Assembly (NCBI RefSeq): GCF_004664715.2
Contig: NC_051074.1
Coordinates: 14,741,178 to 14,805,177, forward strand
DNA length: 64,000 nucleotides
Direction of reading: 5' to 3'
DNA from: Peromyscus leucopus
Lineage: Eukaryota > Chordata > Mammalia > Rodentia > Cricetidae
Made by a program: the position numbers and the translations under genes
In this document: one piece after another, positions 44,781 to 55,350 of the stretch
How the letters are laid out: each line of letters begins with the position of its first letter
Position numbering within the stretch: the stretch's first letter is position 1
The notes under the pieces: model-generated
Database searches by the model: none
What the model saw: the letters and a program-made list of their open reading frames with translations, nothing else
What the model was told of the DNA's origin: nothing

Positions 44781-45659
44781 TTGTTGGTTTTTTTTTTTTT
44801 TTTAATTCTAAATCTAATTTTAGTTTTGATGAATCCGGATATGACAAGGTTTCAGTATCTGCTGTTTCCATGACTAGATGTTGCCTATGGGAAAGAGAAA
44901 TACTGACAGAGATCATTAACCTCTCTAGCATTACATCTTTCCTCCCTCTTCTGTACATGCCTTTGTCTTGTCAGTTGTATTTGCCTGGAAATCACACATC
45001 CCATAGCTCTAATAAGATGCTTGGAAACAGTTAAGTGTCCTTTCCAGTGATGTTAAGCATCTCTTACAGAAGACATGCAAACTAAATAAAAGGCCAGGCG
45101 AGAAACATTGACTAGAATTCGGTGTGAAAGTGCTTGGCATGAGGGGTACAGCTCTGCACTCGGTCGGGGGCAGTTCCATGGTTACTCTAGATAGGCTCAT
45201 GTTTCAGTTTATTTAAAATTTAACAACAATTTAAGAAATAAAACTTCAGAATAAAATTATGAATACTAACCCCATGCTTTGCATGCATTTCCAGGCTGGC
45301 ACAGCTGAACAATGGGGTTGTGATAGTTTATTCATTTGCCAAATGAGTTCAGCTTTATCTTCCCATAGCCTGCCCCTGTCAGGCCTTCCAGAGAGCGTTC
45401 TGCAGCTGTGTGGCTTTGCAACTGCAAGAATTGTATCCCTTCTCTGAAGTCAGCTTTTCATTTTTTCTTAATTTTCTCTTTATTTTTCCTTCTCAACCTC
45501 TCTCTTGGTCTTATTTAAGAAATATTCTCCAGCCTCTTAGATGTTCCTTTCTCAATGATAGATGCCTTTATAAAACAAAAGCACAGAGAGACTTTGAATG
45601 TAGAGATTGCCTTAAATTCAAGATGATCCTATATTGATACACTTAGCTAAACTATACCT
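44781..45659. other. Intergenic, nothing recognised
   Basis: A poly(T) run lies at about 44789-44804. The rest is single copy to me. Frames of up to 75 codons show no recognisable product. Confidence 0.5.
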
Positions 45660-46160
45660 TATAAAGTAAGCCGGAGACCATGTTGAAGGTCACGATTTGT
45701 GCTGCCACCGGAAACCATGCAGAAGTCTATGATCTGGCTGCTGTGGGCAGGGAAGCTTCTTTTGCAGTTAGATTATGATTGCAGACTCAGAATGACATGG
45801 ATGGCTTCTGTGACAACCTCCTCCCCCTCACAAAACCAAACCAAACCAGTCCAGACAGGAAGCTATTGAAGGAAATTCTTAAAAACTATGATAAAGATAA
45901 TGAAGTGTAACTCTTCACAACTGATTGCTTCTGGCTGGGGTTGGGGCGGGGAAGGACTGGTTTCTTTAAGGGGCTGTCCACTGGGAGTTTGATATGCTCC
46001 TGTTTGTATATGGGCAACACAAATTGGACTGGGTGTTTTTTGTAGGGGTAGTTGGGGAGGGGCAAAAGTGTGGGAGGCTGGATCTGGGAGGAATGGGAAG
46101 TGATCCGGTTGCACTGTATGAAATTCCCAAATAATTAATAAAAACATGTTAGAAAAAAAC
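45660..46160 (+). mobile_element. L1 (Lx-like) 3'-UTR with polyadenylation signal
   Basis: 'GCTGCCACCGGAAACCATGC', 'AGAAGTCTATGATCTGGCTG', 'GGGAAGCTTCTTTTGCAGTT', 'GGCAACACAAATTGGACTGG', 'GGAGGCTGGATCTGGGAGGA' and 'GCACTGTATGAAATTCCCAA' are followed by AATAAAAACATG. I recognise this order as an older rodent L1 3'-UTR. It is 5'-truncated, with no coding part. Confidence 0.7.
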
Positions 46161-47420
46161 ATGAAAAAATAAGCTCACCTTAGCTGCTTTAAGGAAAATG
46201 TATCATTTAATTCATGTGAAATCTTGTATGAACAGCTAGACAGAAAAATTTCAAGAATGTGAATGAAGTGAATATCACCATCTATCAACAATAATCTAGT
46301 CACCATTTGTTAAACATTACATTTAATAATAGCAGAATACACATTGTTTCAAGCACTCCTAGCACATGTACAAAGACAACCTTTCTGAGCAGAAAACAAA
46401 CATCAAAAATTAAAAGTATTAAAACCATCCATAACTATACTTCAAATACCAAAGTATTAAATTATAAAAGGAAATGATTATGTACACTGTTTTATCTTAT
46501 GAAGCTTTTCATGTTCAGACACCACTGATATGTGTCAATATCAGTATAGTATCCACCATCCTGGGTTTCATGGGAATGTTTCCATATAATGATATAGATT
46601 AGAACTTTAGCTGTACCTCCTCAAACTGCATCCTTTCAAACACTGATACTCTGAGCAATGAACTTCCAAATAATCACAAAAGAAATTTTAAAAGTTACAT
46701 TGGGCAAAAATTAAAATAAAGGAAACAAACTTTCATGTTGGCTGAAGTACTTTCATATGAAAAATGTATGGCATTAAATGCTTATGTTGAGTAAGAAACA
46801 GTAAGTCTCAAGCCAGTAATACTAGGGTCTAGTATCAAGAACCTGGCATACAGAAACTAAATTAAATCCAAAATAAAAATCCCTTTGTGAATATAGACAA
46901 AATATTAGGACATAGAATTCAGAAATCCATAAAAAGGATCATGATTGAGGGCCATTATTTCCAAAGATGAAACTGATTCAATGTCTGAAAAAAATCAATT
47001 AATATAACTCACTGTATATTCTGTGAAAACAGAAGTTACTTGGTCTTAATTAAAAAAAAAAAAAACTTGACAAAATTACAGTCTTACAAAAGATCTCAGT
47101 GATCCAAACAAAAACAGAACACACAAAACTCTTAGCTCTAAAATCATGTTCATGGAACAAGCCTGAGACCATATTTCTTCAACCAAAAGCAAGACTAAAA
47201 ATTCTGTCACTTTTCTATTAACACACATTGAAGTATAATCAATATGATCCAGTAGGTAAAATAAAGAAAAGGTATTCAGGGCAAAAATACAGATACCCAC
47301 TCAACTGTCCTATTGGTAGTTAATACAGCCGTCTGTGCAGAAGTACCAAGAAATTAGTCAAAAGACCTCTGAAAACTAATAATAACTTTACCAAAAACTC
47401 AATGTATAAGAAAAATCCAA

Positions 47421-47584
47421 CGCTGGGCGGTGGTGGTGCACGCCTTTAATCCCAGCACTCAGGAGGCAGAGCCAGGTGGATCTCTGTGAGTTCGAGGCCA
47501 GTCTGGGCTACCAAGTGAGTCCGAGGAAAGGTGCAAAGCTACACAGAGAAACCCTGTCTCGAAAAAACCAAAAAAAAAAAAAAA
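47421..47584 (+). mobile_element. Young B1 SINE with perfect 13-bp target duplication
   Basis: A nearly intact B1 from CGCTGGGCGGTGGTGG to 'CCCTGTCTCGAAAAAACC' and an A tail. AAGAAAAATCCAA occurs at 47408-47420 and again at 47585-47597, a perfect duplication of the target inside an ancient L1. An 'AGGAAAGGTGCAAAGCTACA' segment is shared with the B1 at 62342. Confidence 0.98.
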
Positions 47585-47999
47585 AAGAAAAATCCAAATT
47601 CAATTGTATTTTTAGTTCCAACATTGAACCTATGAACACTAAAGCAAACAAACAAACAAAAACTTCTATACATGGTACCATCTATAATTCATAAAGATAC
47701 ACTGGTTAAATTTTACTTAGATATAAATCTGACAAAACATCGCATAGAAGTTGTAGGGGAATTATACAAAATGCTGAGACAAGATATTGTAAACATCTAA
47801 ATAAATGAAAAATACATCAGGCACATGGGTGAAAATAGGGCACAGTAGAACAATCAATTCCCCAAAAGTGTCCATAAAGTTTTAATACAATTCCTGATAT
47901 CTCATTACTTTTAGAGATGTAAACACAAACGTGTTAAAAAATCCATATGAAAAAGCAAAGCTATTGAAACCTAAGTTTCAAAGATTTTCATTTTTTAAA

Positions 48000-48194
48000 T
48001 ATGTGTCTCTGTGCTAGTTTATGTGCATTATGTGTGTGTGGGGGGGTGCCCATGGAGCCTAGGTGCATCAGATCCCTTGGAGCTGAAGTTATAGATGGTG
48101 ATGAGTAGTTCAAAATGGGTGCTTTGAATCTAACTTGGATCCTCTACAAGAGAAGTGTGTGCTCTCAAGTGCTAAGCCATCTGTCTAGACCTGA
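48000..48194 (-). mobile_element. B2-type SINE, antisense
   Basis: On the plus strand, 'GGTGCCCATGGAGCCTAGGTG', 'CATCAGATCCCTTGGAGCTGA' and 'GAAGTGTGTGCTCTCAAGTGC' with 'TAAGCCATCTGTCTAGACC' are the reverse complement of a B2 element, with the tRNA-like head at the right. Confidence 0.8.
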
Positions 48195-48217
48195 ATATTC
48201 AAATAAGAGGGAGATGG

Positions 48218-48243
48218 AAGAGGAGGAGGAGGAGGAAGAGGAA
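48218..48243. repeat. (GGA)n tract
   Basis: A short purine array of GGA and GAA units beside the B2. Confidence 0.85.
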
Positions 48244-48429
48244 ACCTCCTCCTTCTGAAAAAATGTTCTAGGTTAATTGGACTTTAAAATTAATTAATCC
48301 CCCCAAATTAAATCTCAACTTACTTCCCATTAATGCAGAGCTTAATTTAAAATAAACTGTAGAATAAAATATAAAACTAAACAGATGAAACAGCAAATAT
48401 TAATATATTTGTTGTCATTGTTTATGTTT

Positions 48430-48505
48430 GAGGAACAGGGGGAATCTAGGGACTTCATAACAAAGCACATAGTCTACCAGTGAGGTACATCCCCAACATA
48501 AACTA
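48430..48505 (-). mobile_element. ID-like SINE fragment, antisense
   Basis: 'AATCTAGGGACTTCATAACAA', 'AGCACATAGTCTACCAGTGAG' and 'TACATCCCCAAC' match the inverted ID head. Confidence 0.55.
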
Positions 48506-48702
48506 TATTTCATAAAATAAAAAAAATTAGAAAAATGGTATAGAATAATCTGGATATAGAGCTAAGTCAATGGTCCTTAGGTGTGACAAAAAAAATCACA
48601 ATATATTAAAAAATGGATTTCATCAAAATTGAAAAAATGCTTGCATAAAATTCTTTTAAAACAATAAAAAGATACATTACAGTCTGAGAAGGAAAACTAT
48701 CT

Positions 48703-48812
48703 TTTTGTGAGACAGAGTTTCATTGTTTTGACAGGAGAATACAAATTTGTGATCTGTAGACATCAGAATCTCAATTAGCTAAGGTTATAGGCAGTCACCG
48801 TAATGCTTGTTT
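48703..48812 (-). mobile_element. B1-type fragment, strongly diverged
   Basis: 'GTGAGACAGAGTTTCATTGTT' begins like inverted B1, and 'AGCTAAGGTTATAGGCAGTCA' ends like one. The middle is decayed. Confidence 0.4.
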
Positions 48813-49027
48813 AGATGCCTTATTCTAAAAGCAGGGCATTAAAGTGATTATACACAGTGACCAACTTGTTTTACTCCAGGGATACAATGAAGCTTAAAAA
48901 TATTAAGATCAATGCATGCAATATAGCACATAAAGAAAATGAAGAAAGAAGTCAAGAGATCATTTCAGAAAATGCAGAAGAGACAGTTGATAAAATTTAG
49001 CATTGTTACATTAAAACAACAACAACA

Positions 49028-49249
49028 ACTGTGGATAAGAGGCTTGAGCAATGCTGAGCCTTTAAGGGCTCTTCTTCAGAAGGACCTGAGTTCAGTCCCC
49101 ATACTGACATGCTGGTTCACAACCATTTAACACCAGTCTCATGGTGTCTGATACACTCTTCTGGGCTCTGTGGGTACCCATGAGGTGCACAGACATAAAT
49201 GCAAGCAGAACACTCAAACACCTAAAGTAATAAAATATACAAAAAAAAA
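49028..49249 (+). mobile_element. B2 SINE
   Basis: 'AGGCTTGAGCAATGCTGAGCC', 'AGGACCTGAGTTCAGTCCCC', 'GGTTCACAACCATTTAACACC' and 'ACACTCTTCTGGGCTCTGTG' precede an A-rich tail. It is in the same orientation as the host L1. Confidence 0.88.
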
Positions 49250-49414
49250 CTATTGATAAATTACTGGTAGAAGGGTCATACTTTGACATATAAAATATTA
49301 AAATCTATGTATGACAAACCCATAGTCAAAAGACTCTTAGAAATGATAAATTCAGTTAAATAGTATGCTATAGAGACCAATGAACAAAAGTGAGGGACTT
49401 TCCTATACAATCAC

Positions 49415-49838
49415 TATGGTGGTATTCTATTTGTACTGAAATGTGATTTTAATTGTATGTTAATAAATAAAGTTACCCGGGGGTCAGAGCTATCAGAGCC
49501 ATAGAAAGAGCGTGGCGGTGGTGGGGCATGCCTTTAATCCCATAGATCTCTCTGTGTTCAGGGATACAACCAGCATTGGAGACATATGCCTTTAAGACCT
49601 AGGGGGCTGTACTTACAGGCAGTGACAAGGCAGTCATGTGTTTGGGTTTACAACCAATGAGAAGGCAGAACAGAAAGACTATTTAAAGACATACACACAG
49701 CAAATAGCTTTCTTTCGGGAAGCTAGGAGCACTGCAGGAGGAAGGGTAAGATTTTAGCTATGAACTCTGACCTCTTGGCTTTCTCTTTTACATTGGTTTT
49801 GTATTTATTATTTAATAAGACGGTTGGATACATCTACA
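49415..49838 (+). mobile_element. Solo LTR, B1-carrying family, copy 3
   Basis: It starts TATGGTGGTATTC (TG changed to TA) and ends CATCTACA. AATCAC occurs at 49409-49414 and 49839-49844, a perfect 6-bp duplication. 'TGAAATGTGATTTTAATTGTA', 'TTAATAAATAAAGTTACC', 'CAACCAATGAGAAGGCAGAAC' and 'TTATTTAATAAGACGGTTGG' are shared with copy 1. A CCAAT box (49654-49658) is followed 22 bp later by TATTTAAA (49680-49687), a plausible U3 promoter. The B1-derived unit ('GGCGGTGGTGGGGCATGCC') is shorter than in the others. It is inserted in an ancient L1. Confidence 0.88.
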
Positions 49839-49900
49839 AATCACAGTGAACTCTTTCAAAGGGAAACTAGGAAAACAATTCCATTAAAAAACATCCTAGA

Positions 49901-50050
49901 TTCAGGGATGGTGGCACAGACCCTAATCCCAACACTCAGGAGGGAGAGGCAGGCAGATCTCTGTGAGTTAGAGGCCAGACTGGTCTACACAATGAGTTCC
50001 AGGATGCTTAGGGCTATGTAGAGAGACCCTGACACAACAAACAAACAAAC
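49901..50050 (+). mobile_element. B1 SINE
   Basis: 'CAGGGATGGTGGCACAGACCC', 'AGGCAGATCTCTGTGAGTTAG', 'GACTGGTCTACACAATGAGTT' and 'GTAGAGAGACCCTGACACAA' precede a (CAAA)n tail. Confidence 0.93.
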
Positions 50051-50645
50051 TCCAGCCCAAACAAACCAAACCAGACCAACAACAAAATAAGGAAGACAAC
50101 TACCCCCAAACACTGCAAAACAACACCTGAGAATGAAAGTAGCCAGGGGGTGGGGGGTGAGGCGTGGGGGGTGGGAAAGAAACTGAAGGCACTAGGAGGT
50201 TCTAAAATCACTACTTTCAAAAGTGATGTAAAGGTTCAATGTAATCTCCATCAAAGTTCCAATGACATTGACATTGCTAGCCATCATAAAAGATAATCCA
50301 AGGCTAAATCAAAATTACTTTGTGACCCTCTCTCATCATAGTCAGAATAGACACTGTGAGAAAAAGCAATAAATGCTTTTGAGAATGTAAGGAAATGGAT
50401 CCCTAGCACATTGTCAGGAATGAAATTTGTGTAGCCATTATGGAAAACTATTTCATGGAAAAAAATGAAAGTAGAACCAGTATACGATCTACCTTCACCA
50501 TTTCTGAGTACATAGCCACAGTAAATGAGGTAAACATGTACAATGTTATTTTTGAGCATCTTGACCAGAATTTCCCCCTAAATCTTCTCATATACAACAA
50601 GCCTATTCCCAACCCCTCCTAACTTCATGTCCTCTTTCTTCTTCC

Positions 50646-50647
<2 letters not shown>

Positions 50648-50693
<46 letters not shown>
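50648..50693. repeat. (CA)n microsatellite
   Basis: About 23 uninterrupted CA units. Confidence 0.98.
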
Positions 50694-50697
<4 letters not shown>

Positions 50698-50800
50698 AAA
50701 CTAATCTACTGAGTTCAGATTGGGCTGGCCATGTGCATATGGGTATGGGCTGAACCTTCTACTAGAGCATGGTCTACCTATCAGGAGCCATACCCTTAAA

Positions 50801-50868
<68 letters not shown>
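50801..50868. repeat. (AC)n microsatellite
   Basis: About 34 AC units with one T substitution, 107 bp from the previous array and in the same phase. Confidence 0.98.
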
Positions 50869-50869
<1 letters not shown>

Positions 50870-51445
50870 AAACACCTGACACTCCCTCTTCTAGCAGCTT
50901 TCAACTGTCACTAGCTTTCCAGATTTCAGGTGGGTTTGCTAGGGAAGGGCAATAGGACCCAAACTCTTCCAATTTCTTATAAATCCAACTGAGTGTCCAT
51001 TTTTCCCCCAATTTGTGGTAGACTATGTATGTATTCTTGGATGTTTGGTCTTCAATTGGAACATGGTTGACTTACCAGGAGCCATTTGTACTCTTAGAGG
51101 AAACTGTCTATCCTTCTATCAGCAGCTAAAGATTTCCAATTGTTCCATGACTAGGGACTAGATTTTGTGGTCAGTTCCCCTTTCCATGCTGAGATTTCGT
51201 CTAGCTTGATGTTGCACAGGTTTTGTGCATGCTATCACAACCACTGTGAGTTCATATGTTGAGGTGTCCTACTGTGCCTACAAGACACTGTTTCTTTGTA
51301 GTCATTTATCTCCTTTGGCTCTTGCACTCTTTCTCTTCCTTCTGTGCACCCCTGAACCTTGGGAAGAGGGTGTGTGGCATATATGTTCTATTTATGACTG
51401 AGCACCCTTCAGTCTCTTCTTCCTGGCACTTTGGCCAATCATTAG

Positions 51446-51766
51446 TGTCATCATTCTCAACACCTTAGCTGCTTCTGGAGTCCTATGGCAGCACACGCAC
51501 TGTCAGCTTTCAGGCAAAATGCTTAGTCACTCCGGGCCTCATGTCCTACATAATCTGCAAGTAGATGTATGGAGTGGCTACATAAGCCCTTATAAGCATT
51601 CAGAGGTGCTCCGTAAAAGTAGACTCCACCCACTCCCTCCCCTCTTCTGCACATTTCTCTCTGGCAGGCCCACTTTCTCACCCATCTTTCCTATCCCCGC
51701 CTAATAAAACTCACTATGTGGATTTGGTTATATCTTGTGGCCCATTCTTGTGCCCTGTAAATAACA
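51446..51766 (+). mobile_element. Probable solo LTR inserted in the L1 3'-UTR
   Basis: About 320 bp interrupt the L1 sequence. The L1 word expected at the junction appears on both sides in decayed form (CAATCATTAG on the left, CAGTTGGTAT on the right), as a target duplication would. The insert starts TGTCATCATT and ends AATAACA. It has a TATA-like region ('TACATAAGCCCTTATAAGC', 51579-51597) and AATAAA (51703-51708) about 120 bp later, followed by 'CTATGTGGATTTGGTTATA'. That is LTR architecture. The family was not identified. Confidence 0.55.
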
Positions 51767-52380
51767 GTTGGTATCTTTGTTGATCACTATCTACTGAAAA
51801 TAGAAGCTTCTCACATGAAAGGTGAAAGATGAACTGATTCATGGTTATAACAATGTCACTAAAAGTCAGTTTAATATACTATCTCTTTAGCAAAACAACC
51901 GTAGTAGATTATCACAAAGAGTGGATAACCTTCCTAGCCATAGGTTCTTGGCTTGATAATGGTGTCAGGAATGGGTTTCGTCTTATAGAGCAAAATGTAA
52001 TTGCAGTCATAAAGTGATCAGTTGCTCCCCTGACGTTCATGCCATTATTGATCCAGTGGGCATGGCCAGTCATTAGCTCTAAGGGTTCACAGCTGGTTCT
52101 GATTAGTGACTATTTTTCTCCTCCAAACTGTGCATAGCACGCTCCAGGGCAATGAAAGCTAGCCGGTGGGAATGAAACCTCTAGGCAAGTATAAGTTTAA
52201 TTTTTCCATATTCTGTCTCAAGTTTGTGGTATTTTGAGCAATGAGCCATAAATCAGGTTCTGGTGGGTTAACTAAGAGTCAATGGCCAGTGTGATCCAAT
52301 AGACTCCCAAACAATACAGGCTGAGTTTTCTTAACCTATCTTGATGGTGCTATGATCTGCTAGTCAGTGCTCTACTGCCC

Positions 52381-53040
52381 ACTGTCTTTCTGATCTCTTC
52401 TAGGTCTCACTTTCTATTGAAGCCACAAATTTATCTTTTGCTATATTCCCAAAGACAAATCTTTAGTATGTGTCCTCTTCTTAATAAGTGACTTCTGAGA
52501 GTCTGCCAGTCAGTGTTGTATGTTTATTTTTGTTTATAAAAAATAGAGTTCTAGATTATACAACAAATATTTATTAAATATACATAGATAATTATTTGTT
52601 TCCAAAAAGTCAGAATCACCAATTTTTAACTGCTTTTCTTTTGAGTTAGACCAGACAGTTTTTGGACTTGCAGTTCTCCTGCCTTTAACTCTTCTGTTGG
52701 GATGGCAGATGTGCAAACCACATCCAGCTGAGTTTCAGATACCTGAATAGCTTAAGTTCTAGGAGATAAGAAGCAACATATTAAAAACAGGATATAGTTC
52801 TTGATAGCATAAAATGTCATGAATGAACACTCTAAAACCATAGAATGAGATTTAGAGAGGAGAGAAGTATTTGCTTGTGGAGGGTCTGTTTGCCTCCTTG
52901 TGCACCCCTGGTAAAAAGAGGTTTCAGAGGAATGCTCTTGGGAAGAGTATGCAGGTCTTCATGGCAATAACAAAAGTTTTAACTTGTTATTTGCTTATAA
53001 ATCTCAGCTTGTTTAAGTCAATGTGGCTGTGTGTCTGGAG
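52381..53040. other. Intergenic, nothing recognised
   Basis: AT-rich sequence with no repeat I recognise. The L1 3'-UTR to the left may extend some way in. Confidence 0.45.
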
Positions 53041-53097
53041 ATAGGACCTGAGGTGCTCATGAAGATAGAGTAGTGAGCAAATGAACTCAGGTCCTAT
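53041..53097. repeat. 57-nt hairpin-forming inverted repeat
   Basis: Perfect 12-bp arms ATAGGACCTGAG (53041-53052) and CTCAGGTCCTAT (53086-53097) enclose a second complementary pair, TGCTCA (53054-53059) and TGAGCA (53074-53079). The result is an 18-bp stem with a 1/6-nt asymmetric bulge and a 14-nt loop. It could be folded RNA or chance. I see no transcript evidence. Confidence 0.85.
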
Positions 53098-53802
53098 AGA
53101 TTTTGAGGAATATAAGAACTAATTTAAGTTTCCAAGAGATCTTGTTGCCTGCTTTCTGGAAAATGAAAACTGTGGTGTAGAAAGAGCCATTCCTCCATAA
53201 ACTGTTAGGTTACTGTCATTTGGAAAAGAGATGATTATAAATTCTTTTGCCTTTTGAAATCAAATCTAGTGGAAGTATCTTTTAATAAAGCAAGGAGTTG
53301 GGTTTAAATAAGCATTGCAAGTGGTTAATTATCTCAGAAGTCTTCATGAGAATGAGGGCACTAGAAATATAATTTTGGCACCTAAGTCATTTGAAAACCT
53401 AATGGTTGAAAATAAGAATGAAAGGGATGCTTATCTTATCTATCATTAAAGAGTAGCATTATTGGGGTCCTCAAATTACAAAGATTCAGTAAGACCTCTC
53501 TCTCTCTTTCTCTTCTCTCTCTCCCTCTCCTTTCCATATTATTGATATTATAATACATTTAATGAAATTTATTGCTTTCTTACATGTTTGGAATCTGCAG
53601 GTTGGAAGGCAGGAGACATTATAGGTTGAGTATCAAATGTAGTCCACAATCTGAATTCTGTGTTTCTCAGAAGTAAGTTATTTTCCAAAAGTCCGGGACA
53701 GGTTACATTGGATAGGGTCAACTATTATAAGGAAGCTATTTTGTTTTAATCAATATCTACTGCTTTAAATATCAATCACACTTAAAACTATCCTTTACAT
53801 CT

Positions 53803-53842
<40 letters not shown>

Positions 53843-55205
53843 GGATTTACTAATACCTATATATGGTGGCCTAAAGGATTGCACATAATTTCAGTGAATT
53901 ATGTGTTTACAGAGCTATTGAAAACATGCCAAGGCATAGAAAATGCAGAAATAATAGACGGAGATAGATAATCCATGACCACAAGAACATGAGGCTTGAA
54001 GGCTGCACAAGTTTTGTCTTAAGCCTCTTTTGAGGCAGGGTACTATAGAGGAAATTCGCGTAATGGAAATGTGTGTTTATTAAGTATATGGACAAAGCAA
54101 AGATCTAATGCATTCAAGTGTCCAGAAAAAAAAACCTTACATGGGAGGAGTAATTGGAAAATTATCTGTAGCTTTGGTTTATATCCTTAAAAAAGGTGAA
54201 GAAAAATCTAGCCTAGGAATATGTACTCCTACATCTTTGCATGGGATGCTTAGTTCCTCAATGGGATCACTTTATTCCATTGCGGTGTATTTTAGAGAAC
54301 AATCACCTCTACTGGCAAGAAAGTCCCCAAAGAAAGTCTGTTTAACTCCAGTCTTCCACTTTTGTGGAGGCTGATAGGACCGGGTACCTGAATCAACCCC
54401 GCTGACTGTATTTTACCATTGCTGGACACTACATTATATTAATGGCAAAGACAATGTGGTAAGCTGGTAACATAAGGTTGCACTTTAAATAACAACAGTT
54501 TCAAATTGTGGTTTTAACATTTCTATTGCATAATTTTGGATAGATGCTTCTTAGATATTCCAAGTCTTACTTTCTTTAGCTTCAAAATGAAAATATTTCT
54601 CCCTGGGAAGGCTATTGGGGGGGGGCAATACTTTATTAGTCATTGTTTTTTTTTCTAACTCTCACTGTATGAGAAAAGTTGATTTTATTATTTTGTAAAA
54701 TAGTTTGATTATTACAAGTTTTTTAAGATAATTGAGGGAAAAAGGAATAAACAATCATTTTTTGACTATGCATATGGTTGTATATAATAGCTCAATGCCA
54801 CATTTTATGATGTTTGGAATCTTTTAGTATGTTTCTTTAACCTTCTTACATTGCCTTAGTTTTCAGAAAAATTGATGCATAATGTTTGCTTCTAAAATAA
54901 ATGTTTGGCAGATATCTGTCTGATATCTGTATATGGCCTCATGAAGACAGTCACTATCAAATGGTATCAAAATGGAAAACCCAGTGAAACACTGGGGGCT
55001 TTCATTGACTTTTACCTGTACTGTTCAATCTTTGAGGAACAAGAAAGAAACTTCTTATGATTTTCAAGTAAATTCATACCAAATAAAACTTGAATTTCTA
55101 TCTATGTTTTGGAGATTTCATCATATTCATATTCATTTAAAAAACAATAATCAGGATGTTAAACAGTGATGCATCTGTAGGGGGCAATAACGAAATAATA
55201 CATGA
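53098..55205. other. Intergenic, mostly single copy, with microsatellites
   Basis: It contains a CT-rich tract (53499-53530), an (AC)n array (53805-53839) and a G run (about 54617-54625). An 88-codon frame at 54108-54374 has no recognisable product. No SINE or LINE recognised. Confidence 0.5.
53805..53839. repeat. (AC)n microsatellite
   Basis: About 17 AC units. Confidence 0.97.
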
Positions 55206-55338
55206 AGCCAGGTGTAGGGGGCACACGCCTTTAATCCCAGCACTTGAGAGACATAGGCAGGTGGATCTCTGAGTTCAAGGCCAGTCTGGTCTACAAAGAG
55301 AGTTCCTGGACAGCCAAGGATAGGCAGGGAAGCCCTGT
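55206..55338 (+). mobile_element. B1 SINE
   Basis: 'AGCCAGGTGTAGGGGGCACAC', 'GCCTTTAATCCCAGCACTTG', 'CAGTCTGGTCTACAAAGAGAG' and 'CCTGGACAGCCAAGGATAGG', leading into an expanded tail. Confidence 0.96.
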
Positions 55339-55350
55339 CACACACACACA

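Larger units (their letters stand above)
46290..48710 (+). mobile_element. Ancient L1 ORF2 remnant, interrupted by SINEs
   Basis: Scattered blocks fit old L1 ORF2 in the correct order. They include 'GGCATTAAATGCTTATGTTGA' (46769), 'GATTCAATGTCTGAAAAAAA' then 'TCAATTAATATAACTCACTG' (46975-47010), 'GGGGAATTATACAAAATGCTG' (about 47756) and 'GGATTTCATCAAAATTGAAAA' (about 48615). Stops are everywhere. A B1, an inverted B2 and an ID-like element split it. The subfamily is uncertain, probably L1M. Confidence 0.6.
48840..50560 (+). mobile_element. Second ancient L1 ORF2 remnant, interrupted
   Basis: ORF2-like blocks restart at an earlier domain position than the end of the previous fragment, so this is a separate copy. 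They include 'AAGAGATCATTTCAGAAAATG' (about 48954), 'TCTATGTATGACAAACCCAT' (about 49303), 'GTTCAATGTAATCTCCATCAA' (50235) and 'TAGCCATTATGGAAAACTATT' (50433). A B2, a solo LTR and a B1 split it. No open frame survives. Confidence 0.6.
50570..52380 (-). mobile_element. L1 (Lx-like) 3'-UTR, antisense, with LTR inserted
   Basis: The plus strand has 'CTAACTTCATGTCCTCTTTC', 'CATGTGCATATGGGTATGGG', 'AGCATGGTCTACCTATCAGG', 'CACAGGTTTTGTGCATGCTA', 'GACTGAGCACCCTTCAGTC', 'CAGTGGGCATGGCCAGTCAT' and 'GCAATGAAAGCTAGCCGGTG'. This is the antisense order of an older rodent L1 3'-UTR. Two long CA arrays lie inside it, and an LTR-like insertion splits it at 51446-51766. The right limit is approximate. Confidence 0.7.

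Noticed and set aside
46290..50560. A single collinear ancient L1 across this span
   Set aside because: ORF2 domain order goes back at about 48840 (RT-domain words after C-terminal ones), so two copies fit better than one.
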